A stretch of DNA of 64,000 nt from Anarhynchus alexandrinus. Lineage: Eukaryota > Chordata > Aves > Charadriiformes > Charadriidae. Shown one piece after another: positions 46,641-59,410 of this stretch. The position numbers and the translations under genes were made by a program. Positions within the stretch are counted from its first letter, which is position 1, and every line of letters starts with the position of its first letter. The notes beneath the pieces are model-generated. The model was given only the letters and a program-made list of their open reading frames with translations. It was not told the origin of the DNA and did no database searches. The DNA lies in assembly GCA_008711295.1 (NCBI GenBank), contig VUYV01000229.1, forward strand, positions 188,364 through 252,363, written 5' to 3'.

Positions 46641-49640
46641 GTTTATCAGCTTACTGAGCAAAAAAAGAGAACAGTGTTAGGGAATAATATTAAAAATAAA
46701 TAATGACCCAACCGTGTGGTATCAAATAAAAAACAAATCGAAATTGATCCAAATGTTTACATTTTGAAGTTTACTCATATGTACTCTTAATGAAAACTGG
46801 CCAAACCCCCAAAATTTCCAGTCTGCAAAGAATTCAAATATTTTGAAATGTCTTTATTGGGAATCAGCTTCAAGATAATGTGTTCTGTTCAATGCTGAAA
46901 CGTAATGCTAAATATGAAAGGATGCACACATTAATGTACTGTAATAACTGCTGTGTACTATACGTTCAAACAGCAAATGACAACATTATCACTGACACAT
47001 AACATTTTAGCTTTTAAAGAACAAAAGGAAAGAAATCAAAATGATTAGTTGTTATTCCGCTCATGCCAAAAATGTAGTTGTTAGTATAAGAATGCTTTGC
47101 TGAGCCAAGCTGGATTCAAATTTGCCTATTTCTAACATGAAACTATGCACTGACGTTTTTTGAGCAGCTCTGTTCGTGTATTTTCCATTATTCCCATTTT
47201 TTTTCTCTGCTAGAACAAAGTTAGAAGGGCCGGACAAAAAAAAAAAACACGCAGGGAAAAGCTGCTCTGACTGGAAGCTGGGTTACCTGATATAACCCCA
47301 AAGGACCTGATCCCTCACATTTCCAATCAGTGAAATTACGGAGTTGTCATCTGTTTATTTTTCTATCAACATGTTCAACACAATGAAGTCAGCTCACCCC
47401 TCTGAAAAGGCAAAGAGCTGTGCTGGTATCCACTAAACATTCGCTTTTTAAAACACACGCAGGAAACATGATAATATGAGCAGAAATGTCTGCACGTGGA
47501 TGGCTCGCTCATATTTATCTGTGTGTGTCATGTTGTCTGTGTCTTGTATCTCGTCCTTCACAGACAATCACAGAAAAGCTAAGGCACTATAGGAGTAGCA
47601 TTTTATCTTAATGTCGTTTATCTGTCCACCTCTTCAACCAGATGAGAGAGTAAGCCATTAAAAGCCTGATTTAGGAGAGATGCTCTAAGTCATGTACCAA
47701 GCAGTGATAAATGCTGCTGGGGTTAGCAAAAAAGATCCAGAGGTTCCCAAAGTGTGCAGGGCCAAGCACTCTGGTGCAAAGGGTAAGAGCGGGAGTGCCT
47801 GAGGACCAAAATTGGAGATGTCCTGCCTGGATAGTGCCTGGAGAAATCCTTCAGTGACTTCCCTCATGCAGTAGCTATTTTGCAAAATAATTGCATTGCT
47901 CAACCGGAGCCTTCCCCATTAAATCCACTTCAAAATGGTTCCATTGTAAGACACATACCCCACATGTGGCACAAAATGTACAACATGCACAAGTCCTGTG
48001 TTGCGATTATCGCTTCAAGGGCCTGACTGGCATATTGTCAAACATTTTACAATCCAACAAGTTGCCAAATACCTTCTAATTAAACAAACCATTCCTTGCA
48101 TAATGACAAACAATTAAACAGGTTTATATTTTTTAATCTAAGACTGCATCTGGTTTAAAGGTCTGTTTTAAATACCAAAGTCTTCTGATCATCCAGTGGC
48201 AGCTGACAGCCGATGATGGGGCATTTCACCCATCCATACTGCAGTGCCTGGAGAATTCATGTTTCTTCTATTTTTTTTCCTCCCTCAGTGTATTCATGAC
48301 AAGCACAAAACCTTTTGTTGCCATGGCTAGGTTTGGGGAATCACCTATGATACCCAAGATAGATTAAGATCCCTCAATATTTCTGGAGAGCTTCCCTCCA
48401 GGGATTAAGTCTATGGGAGCGGGATTTGTTGAGTCACTCATTTGAACAAGAGCAGACACCCATGGCCATTTTAAGGACCAGATCGGGAAGTCGGGGTATA
48501 AACCTAGCAACTAGGCTGGGCTTGAAAAGGCTTTCAGGGTCTTCAAGGTGATCCATTTCAATGTTCAAGGTGGTCCATCTGAATTCCCAGGCTCTACCAC
48601 ATCACTAATTGCAACATCTGGGCCAGACTCCATCAGAGGGAAAGAAAAGAGACACTGAAGCTCTCTGGAGAGCGGATGTGAGGAGGGAGAGTGCCTCAAA
48701 AGTGATCCCAGATGAAAGCTGAAGGTTATGGCTTGCACCTGAACTACGAACAGAGGTGTTCAGCCAGAGCTCAGACCCATAGTAGTCAGTAAGAACTGAA
48801 GTCTATTGACACTGGGACCATTTATAGAAAATTTCACAATAGCCAGGGAAGGAACTGAAACAAGTTGCTTTACACATCTGTGGCAACCAAAGGGTCAGGT
48901 TCAGCAGCACATTTACTCAGTGACACTTCTTTTTGCTGCACTACAGTGCTCCAGCAATGGCTTTGCAGTATATTGTTACTTTCTATTGTTACTTGTCTGT
49001 CTTTTCACAAAGATAATCTCTCAGGTAGAGGTTTAAGTCAATGTGGGAGGCAAGCCAGCACACCAAACCATAAAGAAAACAAGGGTTGGTATAACAGCTG
49101 GGCATGTAACTGGAAGAGACAATGCCTCTACAACCAGCCAGGCCCAGCTCTATTTATGCAGGTGTAAAAGGGCTTTTGCCATTGGAAATAGTGTGCACTC
49201 ATTGTATTACACATTCTTTCCTCTGTCGGCATCCTGTTTAAACAGGCTGAGTGCAAAGGGGTGTCTGCTATTCATTTGCGGATGCCTTGTGATGATATGA
49301 AACATAATTGTATAATTTATGCCGAATAAACCAAGAAATGGCTGCTGTTCAAGGGAAGTAGCAAGGCCCCAAAGTACTTGAAATGTTGGAGCAGGCAGTA
49401 AAGATAACAAAGCCTGATCTTTCTGCTGGTCCTTTCGTTAGGGCTGCTCTCGTACAGGGGGAGAGGAAACGGTTAGCGAAAGAATGTGATTCAGATGTGC
49501 TTGGATATTGCTGGAAGTGAGAGAAGCACAATGGCTCTGCAAACCTATTGAGTAACTCCACCAAAGCCAACGTAGTTGCCCTGGGAATGAATATTGGCCC
49601 CTGGACTCTTCTTTCTGTGCAGTGCAGCTCTTCAGATGTT
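46641..49640. other. A/T-rich non-coding sequence, no gene seen
   Basis: No gene. The stretches 46680-47240 and 48040-48240 are A/T-rich with homeodomain- and SOX-type cores such as AACAATTAAAC (48110-48120). Open frames of 60 codons are absent from 46517 to 47684. A 22-bp imperfect direct repeat (TTCAAGGTGRTCCAT...) is at 48542-48584. Confidence 0.5.
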
Positions 49641-49700
49641 TGTCACAATGAATGTGCAATTGTTTGTTTGTTTAGAGCCAACAATGTCAGGCCGCACATT
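49641..49700. promoter_or_regulatory. candidate SOX/forkhead site cluster
   Basis: Within 60 bp there are ACAATG at 49645-49650, CAATTGT at 49657-49663 running into a TGTTTGTTTGTTTA forkhead-like run, and ACAATG again at 49681-49686. Converging SOX-type cores of this kind occur in developmental enhancers. The claim rests on motifs alone. Confidence 0.3.
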
Positions 49701-51479
49701 ATGGCCCTGCTGTGTTTGGCTTGTTCATGACTTCTCTGCCTGAAATAATTTTGTTTTTATTTAGCTGGAAGAGGGAGGAGGACGTTGGGGACTTTGTTTT
49801 ATCTTGTAACGCATGATTCAAGCCTTGAATGTTAAATCTGGGGCTTGGCTCTGAGGCAGGTCAAAGGAGAATAACTTGGAATAAACTGCTGATGCGGAGC
49901 CTTGCTTTCTACGTAATGGCAGGATGTTTTCATGCTATGAAGCCATGAACGAGTCCTCTAGAATTACTACAATATTACCTTCCAACGAGATTTTCTGGCT
50001 TAAACCTAAGACCTCCTGATTTTGACTTCCTGAGCAGGAATGCTATCGCTACATCGAGGTAATAAACTCCCAGGCTTTTCATGTCAGTATTCTGATTCGT
50101 TTTACAAGAAATTTTAAGCTGGGAAAAAATAGTCAGAAATGAACATGTGTAAAGCAAAGTGGTTCAAACTACACTTGATGTGCTGCAGTTCTCTCAACTC
50201 TGTGAGACAAAACTTAGTTTTTTGTATTGTTCAGCATCTTCCTTTAGAAAACCTGGGTCATTCAGTGTTTTCCCATTAATAGGTTCAAACGTAATCAGTA
50301 TGTAATTTTTGTAACACCACAATGTTTGTTCAAGATGCAAATCTGAACTGAGCAAAACATTAGGTGTTTAAGAAAGGTGCCGCCAGCATACCTGCTGGGG
50401 AAGGGCAAAGACAGATGTGTGAAAGTGCACCCAAACCTACCGTTTCCTCAGCTGGTTCACTAAGGTTCCAGTCTGGTCCCATCTTCTGCTTGAAGTTGGG
50501 TTTGTTCAGTATCTTCTGTGTGTGAAGGAGGTTCTGAGGATATTCACTGGGTCAAAGTGAAACTTTAGTTTGCTGTCCTGAAATTTGTGGGTTTTTTTCA
50601 GGTGAAGATAAATGGCTGCTATTTAGAGAGCTCCTTTGGTACTTTCTAGGAAATATAAACCTCAGGCCCTTGTCCCAGTCAGTCCCCCTTTTCCTGAATG
50701 TGCAGCTCTGTAGCTGTGCACTATAGGATTTGTTCAGATCTATGAACAAAAAAAATGTATATTTTTTTAAGTATTTACATCCTGTAAGAGTTTAGGGGTT
50801 TTGGTGTTTTGGTTTGGTTTTTTTTTTTTTTCCTTCACTCTTTGACTCCAGTGGAAGCTGAAGTCCGAATGTCAAAGTCATGGTGTTTACGATAAGGACA
50901 GCGATGGCCTTTTCCGATCAGCTGTATTAATGAACCTCATCAGAATGTGGTGTTATTTGGCAAAATAAAACCCCGTGTCCTTGCTCTGAGAAATATATAT
51001 ATGTTGAGGGATATTTAAAGCTGACATTTTCAGAATGCCATAAAAAGGGCATTGAGACTGTTTTGCACTCATGAGAAGTACTGACAGTAAAAATGCCCCA
51101 AGCTTTTGTTATGGAAATATGGTCACCCTAAATAATAATGGTTTTTTGGCTGTTTTCTTAGAAGGACTTGAAAACAGTCATTGCTAAAGCTGTCAACATC
51201 CCAGGGAGGTGGAAAAATGTCTTACTTTGGTGAAATCTGTTGCATTAGTGGCATTCCCAGACATGCCTACAGTCACACAGTGTATTGAGGATGGAGTTGG
51301 AGACCACAGTGAATACTATGGATCGGTCTGTCCTGCCTGGTGGTATCCTGATCTAAACATTGTTTCTCTTTTTAAATTGGGTAGCTCAGCTAAACCTAGG
51401 CTGAGTGACTGATCTTTGCAGATTTGATCAGAACAGAGAACAAGATAGATCAGAACCACGTATTCCTTAGATTGCCATA
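49701..51479. other. non-coding sequence, no gene seen
   Basis: No gene. A T13 run lies near 50819-50831 and an (AT)n run near 50992-51003. Frames are short and unlike known proteins. Confidence 0.55.
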
Positions 51480-51905
51480 GTGTAATTTAGATTAGAAGGG
51501 AACTCTGGAGCTTCTGGTCCAAAACCCCTTTCAAAGGCCGCTCAGGGTCCTATTAAGTCAGGTGTTGAATAGCTCCAAGAATGGAGATTTCAAGGATTTC
51601 AAGGCCTCTTTGGCCCTTTTTCTTTCTTTCACTACCCCCATCATGACTTTTTCCTAATTCTTATCATACCAGAATTTCCCTTCTCGCAGCTTGTGCCAAT
51701 TGCCTCTTGTCCTGTCATTGTGCACTTCTGAAAAAAAGTCTGTTTCTTTCTTCCCTATAGATGAAGCAGTAGCTAGCTGAAGACAGGAATAAGATCCTCC
51801 AATAGCTTACCATTCCTGACTGCACCAATCAATTTCCACATTTTTTGGGGAAAATAGCACTAAACCCTTGCCCTGCTTTTATTTCCTTTCCCAGAAACCT
51901 AATGT
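51480..51905 (-). mobile_element. ancient CR1 LINE 3' fragment
   Basis: Read on the plus strand it is the reverse complement of an old CR1 3' end. Landmarks are 'gattagaagggaactctgga', 'tctggtccaaaaccccttt', 'aatagctccaagaatggaga', 'actttttcctaattcttatc' and 'ccaattgcctcttgtcctgt'. These match the order of 'ggttggaagggacctctgga', 'ctggtccaaccccc', 'atctccaaggatggaga', 'tttcctaatatcta' and 'gccatttcctcttgtcct'. It is heavily diverged, with no surviving frame and approximate limits. Confidence 0.8.
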
Positions 51906-53113
51906 CAGATCTGCTGGGGAATGAACACGCGGACTGTTGGCGTTAACTCACTGTTGCATTCATGTATCCTTAGGAAGGTCATCCATACCTTGACTCAAAT
52001 CCTTGGATCCTTTCTGTGAGCCACAAGGCTGTGATTGCAACTAAGCAAGAACATTTAACTTCTAGCGGTTGTTTTAGATGTTTAACATTTCCTAATGTTT
52101 GAAAGCCAGTGCAGTGCAGATGCTTTTAGGATCATGTTCCTTGCAGATTGACTTGCCCTGACATTGGCAAAGTGATTTGCCTTTCAGTGTCTGTTTCAAA
52201 TTCAGAAAATTTACAGTAGTCGTATCTGACCACAAAGTGCTCCTATCAACTGCTCTGCAGTCCTGAAGCAAAACCCAAATTTCTGTGTTTTTATTTTCAC
52301 CCAAAAGCATTCAGCACATGACACAAGGTTATGGGACAGTATTATAAGATGCCAGAAAACAAATGCAACAGAAAGAGAGAGAAAACTCACGGCAGGCTTT
52401 TTCTCTTACCAACTTCTTCCACTCTGCTGGTGAGATAAGCATAAGAAATCTTCATTAGAGCCGTTCTATAGATACTCTGGAGGGGGTTTGACTTGGTGCA
52501 ACACTACACTTTTTGCTTAAAAAACTGAAACACGAGCCCTGCAAGGCGTCTGCCGGTTCAATGGATTAAACAGTAGCAGGGCACTTCTCCACTTCGACCA
52601 CCTCACCTGGCCTGGCCCGGCCCTGCCTTTAGATGGGATGGGATAGGAAATTCTGGCCAGGCTACACTGATTAAAATAAACAAACAGGAGTGCCTGTAAA
52701 AAGGATGTATTTGTGTAGTAAATTCCTGAGCATTGCAGCCTGATTTTTGTAGAGTTAAGCTGGTTTCGGGCATGTTTACCTCCACAAACTTCATGTCATC
52801 AAACACAATGAAGTCTCTTCAGATTTGGGGTTTGACTTTTAGCATTCAATGACGAGATAAGATGACTGAGGTGGCAGGAAGAAGGAGAGCAAGAGGGAGG
52901 TGGTTACAAGGATATGAGTCTCTTGGTCATGTTGCCCGTTGGACAGCAAAAGTTGGGGCTGCTTCTGGAAAATATTTTGGCAAATACCTGAACCAATTTG
53001 CAGCGCTGTTATGAAGTATCACATGCAATTTTTACCTCGTCATCCACATATATATATGTATGCATGCTTCTGAAACATCTATTGTCAGGTAGCATTTCCT
53101 CTGAGCTGTGCCG
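51906..53113. other. non-coding sequence, no gene seen
   Basis: Nothing recognised beyond short frames. A TA-rich dinucleotide patch with ATGCATGC lies at about 53046-53067. Confidence 0.55.
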
Positions 53114-53218
53114 CTGAGTCAGGTCTCAAGAGATCTGGCTGTATGCCACTGGTTTACTGGGTGATGCTGGGCAAGCCCCTGCCTTTGCCTGTCCTTCATT
53201 TTCCCCCTCTGTAAAAAA
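53114..53218 (+). repeat. MIR-like SINE remnant
   Basis: 'gagtcaggtctcaagagatc' followed by 'tggctgtatgccactggttt', 'actgggtgatgctgggcaag', 'cattttccccctctgtaaaa' parallels the MIR body from the pre-core 'gagtcaggagacctgggttc' to 'tttccccatctgtaaaatggg'. Order and spacing agree well, making this the clearest plus-strand MIR in the window. Confidence 0.7.
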
Positions 53219-56200
53219 AGACCCTGATTTTCTTTGCAATATGCAGTTAGGAATTAGTGCTTATCAGTCTGATGGTTATTATTAGCAACTAGAAATAAGA
53301 AATGATAGCAGCAAAGTGAAACAGGGAAAGGGCAAATGTCCCAAATAACTTCCACTGATGACTGCTCCCACTAAGCCTGGGCAGAGGCTGTTGCTCTGCA
53401 GTATTTCTCCGTAACACCAGTACCAATAAGCAGGTGCTTTCTGTGGCATCAACCCTGAAACTGGAGGAGGAATGTTATTGTTGTTACCTCCATAACGAGG
53501 CGTATCACACTCAGGGTGAAAACTCCTGCCAATAGCAGGAAAGGTTTGATCAAAGATGTCAAACTTTGCGGCTTCACCTCCAAACCTCTCAGTAATCGGG
53601 TGGGAAACCGGAGAAGATGTTATTGCAGTTGAATTTCTGCCTGATCACCAAACAGCCCAGCAATTTTGTGAAAATTGCCCAGCCCTCCCACATGAAAAAA
53701 AAAAAAATCCTCTCTCAGCATGAACAATTGTAAAGGGTCAGCAATTTTTAATATCCGGTAATTCCTTTTCTCTCTCTTTCTGCACTTTTCTCTCTCCACC
53801 GTGCATCTCTTTGCACATTGCAGTGCTGGACTGGAGCGGGGATGGCTGCCTGACACCGTATAATTCATCCAGAACAAAAGGGAGGGACAGCAGGGGAAGG
53901 CCAGCAGTTGGAGGAAAGCCCTTTTTAAGGAAATGCTTGAACACTTAGAAGTGTCTTCTCTTGGGGAAGTGGGGAAGGGAAAATCCTCAGCTCTGGGCTC
54001 TCACACATGAATTTTGTGACAGAGACGAACAGAAAGCAGGTGAAGAAATAGATGTAGTGAGAACAGAAAGCATATGGGTAAGGAGAGCTCAGCACCTTTC
54101 TCACAAATCTTTTTCCCAGGGGAATGAGCTGCTGCTGATTTTGGCTGTCAGCAGTGTTGGGATTTACAAGGTGCTGCTGGGCTTTCTCATCCTCAGTCAA
54201 AGTGCGGGAGGCAACAGCATACCGTCGTCCTTGTCGTGGCTTAATGAAAGGACTGGCTAATTGCCTGATGCAGGTATTCGTGAAAAAGTGTTTGCCTGCT
54301 TTATGGTTTGCATTCTTTAAAGACGTAAAATGCTCACCTGACTTTCTTGGTGGTGGAGAATGGAGAAACTTGCATTAAATCATTTTTTCTTTAGAAAAAA
54401 GTGCTAGACAGGGTTGGGCCAGACTTGGCTCATTGGAGTTTCCCTCCACTTCTTTCTGAGCTTAATTCAGCAGTGATATTTCTGTTCCTTTCAGGCTAGT
54501 TAGCAAATGTCTGCAGGGTTATTTTCACTGGCGAAGAAGACCGTGCTATGTATGTTTATTTGTGAAGAATGTTGGTATTGCTATGTTTTCCCAAGCACAG
54601 CTGAAAACAAGCAGATGAAAACAAGCAGTGGGAGGCGGTTTCTTTGCACATGGTGCTGAGTCTGTTTCAGCCTGCAAAGCCTCTGCTTTTCCTTCCTCCA
54701 AATGATGCTACTAACTCTCCCCTGGTGGTCTCTGGTGCTTCTCTCATGTTTTCTCTGAGAGCTCCTGAGGCTGTTCTGCCACTTCTCTCTCAGATCAACC
54801 TCCTTCCGTTGTACTAACCATCACCTTCCTTGGAAATGCCTCCTGTCCCTCCGTGCCCCAGCCTATACTCAGTTACATGCTTGTCTCAGTTATCACTAAG
54901 CACGGATAATTTAAGATTGATTATTTTAGGCAGGATGGAAGGTGGCTTTCATGTCCTGCAGCCTCACTCAGGCGATAGGTAGCAGGAAGCAGACTGATGG
55001 GGTTCATCTCTGTTGAGAGATTTTTGGAGCCGAAAATGGGAAGTGGTCTGCTGCTCCGTGTGGCAAAGTGCACAGCATTTCACCCGCCTCCTGCATTATC
55101 ACGGCCAGTGTAGTTCCCTGGCTAATACTAACCTGCACTGAATGGCACGTGAGTGTCCTGCTCACTCACAAGCCCAACTCCACAGCAAGAACTTCTTCCC
55201 TTCCACTGACAAGAAGTCATGTGGACAGTGATGCAGACATAAGCTGAGCGGGTTGGTACTGTAGGTGGGGATCAGGAGCTGGAGATCAGCCGCCCAGCCT
55301 TAGCCTGCACTCCTGGACATCTTGGTGTAGCAATAATCAAAGTCCCTCCTGAGACGCAGCCGCTTTTCCAGTTCCTTGCTTCAGTTCATTGGACCAGGTT
55401 TCTCAGAGGTGAAGGGCCCAGTCATGCGTTTTATACCAACTCTCTGTTGTACGTTGTCTTATGTGTCAGTATTTTCTGTTATGACACCCAGGCAGCTTTC
55501 TTGTCCCATAGCTGCTCCACGAGTCCAATCCTGTGTGCTTAAGTCTACTGAAGAGGAACAAAGACAAATGAAAAAGGGCAGAGGAGACATCAATGATGGC
55601 AGACATCAGAGAGGGTGTGCTGCAAGGAAAGACAAAGTAGTTCAAAGTGCTCTGAGATGCTGAGGTGCCGTGGGGAGGAGAGAGTAGAAGGTGACACACC
55701 AGACTCAGGCAACAGAAAGGCTGTAAAGTGTTTTGAGTGCACTGGAGCAGAAATGATGTGCCAGTTGTTTTCAGTTCCCCAGATGTGAGAGGCTTCATGA
55801 ATTGATTCAGAGAATACACAAGCAAAAGAGGTGAGTGTACTCTCATGCTCTTGACCAAGTCGTGCCCCTTCTCTCTTCCTGCCTTTGTTCAGCTAAATCC
55901 TAAGCTTGTTGGGCTGGGACTACTTTTCAGTATGTGCATACCCTCCACCTCACACCCCAGGATCCTCTACAGAGTGCTGGTGAGAGAAATAACAGCTTGT
56001 GTTAAAGGGAAAATGGTCTGGGGAACGGCTGGGGCACAGCCGCAGGGGTAGCTGTGATGTCCAGCCAGGGATGCAACAATATGCACCAACTCTTTCACTA
56101 TCTCCATTTCCTTGAAAAGGAGAGGAGAAAAAAGCCCCCCAAAACCCATGAGGCACAAATGTGTTATTTTTTCCTTTTTTGAAAACAAATGGTCTTTTCA

Positions 56201-59200
56201 GTTAGACTGATTTATCCCTGAGACAATCAATCTGAGGTTTATAAAAGCAAACACTTGAGTAATTAGTTCTATCCAGGAAGAATATTAACTCTGTTTATCT
56301 TTGTGTAATTAATCACTGACCCTGCCAGCTCTACAAAGCCTCCTTTGCACAGATGGGGCAGTGAAGGAGGCGAGCAGAGGGCAGGAGCAAGGCGAGGAAC
56401 ATGTGATATACAATGAGAGCGTGGCAGGATGCCGTAACACACATCTTTGCCCTACGCACCTAAACAAGTGCCCATGTAAATTCTGTGAAACCGCATCCCA
56501 GCCGCAAAACCACGAGGCTGTGAAGGGCTGCTACTTGAAGAAACAATAAATAACATTTTTTAATATAATTATTTATATTAACCTTTTAGCTGTGGGGACA
56601 TTCAGCTCTTCACCGCGGCTCATTTCCCTAATTGATAAAGCAGTTGCAGTGTTTTCTTGTGCAGCACGGCTGTATCCAGGGCTCCAGCAGCCAGCAGGTG
56701 AAGCAGCACTCAAATGCCTCCAGCCAGAGGAACTGCAGCCTCTGGTCTGGCTGGGCTGAACATTGCCAAGTGCCACCCCAGAGCTGGCTGTGTGTCAGTG
56801 GCTGGTGTTAACAAACCAGCTGTGGTTTACTCTGATCTCAAGTCTACAGGGAATGAAGTAACTTCGAGTCTCTTCCTTTATCCCTGACCTCCAGTTTAAC
56901 TTCGAGGAAAAGTTTGGATTTATTCAAGTGTTTCTCAACAGCACGAAACAAGATCAAGTTCTGTTTCCCTCTTCTCTTACACCTGGTATGATTGTACTGA
57001 CCGTCTCTCCTATGATGCGTCAGTAAGATTTTTTTATTGATTTCACAGTAGCAGCTGAAAACACTAGAATGAAATAAAAGGTGACAAATATGGAACACTG
57101 TGTAAATACGTAACTAAGAAAAGTCAGGCAAAGAGCAGCAGGTGCACGCCGCAGGCAGATGGGAAGATTAGCAATAGGATGAAGAGAGCTGATGGGCATC
57201 TTCTCTTGACTCAGGTTAGAGAAGACCAGACTCCTTACTGTAAGAAACAGTCTCAAATTCTTCCCACAGTCCCTTAGCACTTCTGTGTGTCCTGGATGTA
57301 AAATTAGAAGATGAGATGAAGCTCTCTGGACTCTTGACAGAGCCCAGGGTGACAGGGGACTTGCTTTGGCTGCCAAGACCTTGGTGACCCTGCTCATGGC
57401 CACTGCTGTGGCTGATCACAGGCATGTAAAATGGATGTGCAAGGTTGGATAATAAGAGTCACTCCTCCACACCTCCAAAATGGTCTTACACAAGTTGATT
57501 CATACTGGCTTCTTTGACTAGCTTGGATTTACCAAAGGGCAGGAAGAACTCATCCAAGAGGGCTCATTTCAAAAGAAATGAAGTCTACTGGGCAAAACAC
57601 GGTGTTAACTACTGTTTCCGTGAACACAAAACATGTTTCAGCCCCTGTTTTCTTCTCTATGAGGTCCTAGTTTGTCTTATTGACCCTAGAAGAGAGGGCT
57701 GTGTGTGTGCTCAGGTCCCTCTCTCTGCATGTCCATGTGTGTGGAAGCAGAGGACATTTTTGCACTGTTCGCAGTGTTTTTCCTGGTAGGATTTTGCTGT
57801 CATGTGCAAAACACGCCATTTTGCATGCAGATCATTGCTGCTGCTGGCAGCTTGTGAACAGCCCCAGGCCAAGCTTTTCCATTAAGGAATAAAAAAGGGT
57901 CCCCCTTTTTCTCACCCCCTTTATGCTGGGCTACCTTGCTATCTCAGCCACTCTTGGTTGCATCCAAAGAAGTTGAACTCCAGGTCAGAGGAAATCTGAT
58001 CATCCTCTCCCACCTCCTACCCCGAGTTGCTGTTCATTAAGGTGAGGTATAGCTTTACCTTCATGGGACACTCCTTTTGCTCTTTATCAGCCCCGCTGAA
58101 CACTAAGCAGGTCACATATGGCCTCTGTCAGCTACACTGCAAATCTTTTGTACCTTTTAATGAAAACATTGCCAGTGTTTTCCTTCTGTCGCTGTTGGAA
58201 CCCAGCCGCATCTTGGTGATAAATGGTGCCTATTGATGAAGGAATGCTTCAGCCAGACCCACGACTCTGCAAGGACACCACACCGATCTGAAACCCCAGC
58301 CAGGGGTTGTCTCCACCAGCCATGGGGTGCAACAGGGGTTTCAGCCCCTCCCTGCAGGTGGGACAATAAAAAAAGCCCTCTGCCACTTCTTTTTCCACTG
58401 GGCATTGGGAAGGCTGAATCTCTGTGTTAACTCACATTGTTGTGATAGGAACTAAATTATGAGATTGTCTGTCATCAACTTCAAAACACAAGCTGAACAG
58501 TTCTTTAAAAAAAACCTCTCAGTTTGCAAATGCCAGAGAGCTTGTTGGGCTGCGCTTCAAAGACTCAGTGGAAGAATGAGGGTTTATGGAAATCCAGTGA
58601 ATGGCACTGCATCCATGTTCTGTACAACCAGAGGCCAAGAGGTGAAAGCAAGGGAGGAGAGAGACTTAAGAACCCGGGGGCCAGCTTCTGTGTCTTCTTT
58701 CCCATGAACCAACTGTTGTTCTGAGGAGACAAACCTCAGCCCCTTCTGCTGCTCCTTCTGAGCTCCTACCAGGGTCAGATAGGTGGGGTATGAGTGCCAT
58801 TCCTCAGTTTGTTAGTTTCTGTACAGTGTAGATACTGACCTGATTTGAGGCTCACAGCTCTCCAGTGCTTTCCCATGGTCCATCCCTGGGGCCCATGAGG
58901 AGACACTGGTTCTCCCACAGTTCACCATGACCTTGCTAATGCCAGAACAGGCATTTACTCCTGTGTCCTTCTTGTGGTGACATCCATGGCTGTGGAACAC
59001 AAGAAGACATTTGCAATTTTTAAATTTTTTTTTTTAGCCAGATCACCAAACAGATTCAACTCCACATGCAGCAGTGTGATTGCTGATGGCGAAACAAAAG
59101 GGGCAGCAGGTCTGTATGGCCAGGAGCTGGAGAAGGGCGAGTGCATGTGGCTTTCTTCAATGATCTCAGATAACTTTAAAGCAGCCATTAATCCTCTCCC

Positions 59201-59344
59201 TTTAAAGAGTCATGATTTCAGTGTTGGATAATCTCAGGTCAAGCCCAAGTGGCTGTCAAGATGGGTGGTCATCACAATAAAATATAGGATATCAGGATGC
59301 AACTCAATTTAGCAAGTAATCTGCCAAAGTCAGTGACCCTGTAA
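53219..59344. other. non-coding sequence, no gene seen
   Basis: No gene recognised. From 54379 to 55375 no 60-codon frame exists. A 14-bp direct repeat, TGAAAACAAGCAGW, is at 54602-54629. A homeodomain-rich section with GTAATTAG and GTAATTAATCAC is at 56250-56320. A perfect 9-bp A/T hairpin, TTAATATAA/TTATATTAA, is at 56560-56581. The 127- and 130-codon minus frames (57020-57403, 55466-55858) resemble nothing known. Confidence 0.55.
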
Positions 59345-59410
59345 TTAATGTCTTAAGGGAAGGAAAAGAAAATCTTTTCTTACAGGAAGGAAAAGACATT
59401 TTAATGTCTT
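59345..59410. repeat. nested direct and inverted short repeats
   Basis: GGAAGGAAAAGA occurs at 59358-59369 and 59385-59396. AATGTCTT occurs at 59347-59354 and 59403-59410. Its complement AAGACATT is at 59393-59400, forming an 8-bp stem with a TT loop. This looks like a small duplicated block with hairpin potential. Confidence 0.75.

Noticed and set aside
4815..49706. Shared 14-mer GCACATTATGGCCC near 4818 and 49694
   Set aside because: Several 14-mer matches are expected by chance in 64 kb, and the flanks do not align.
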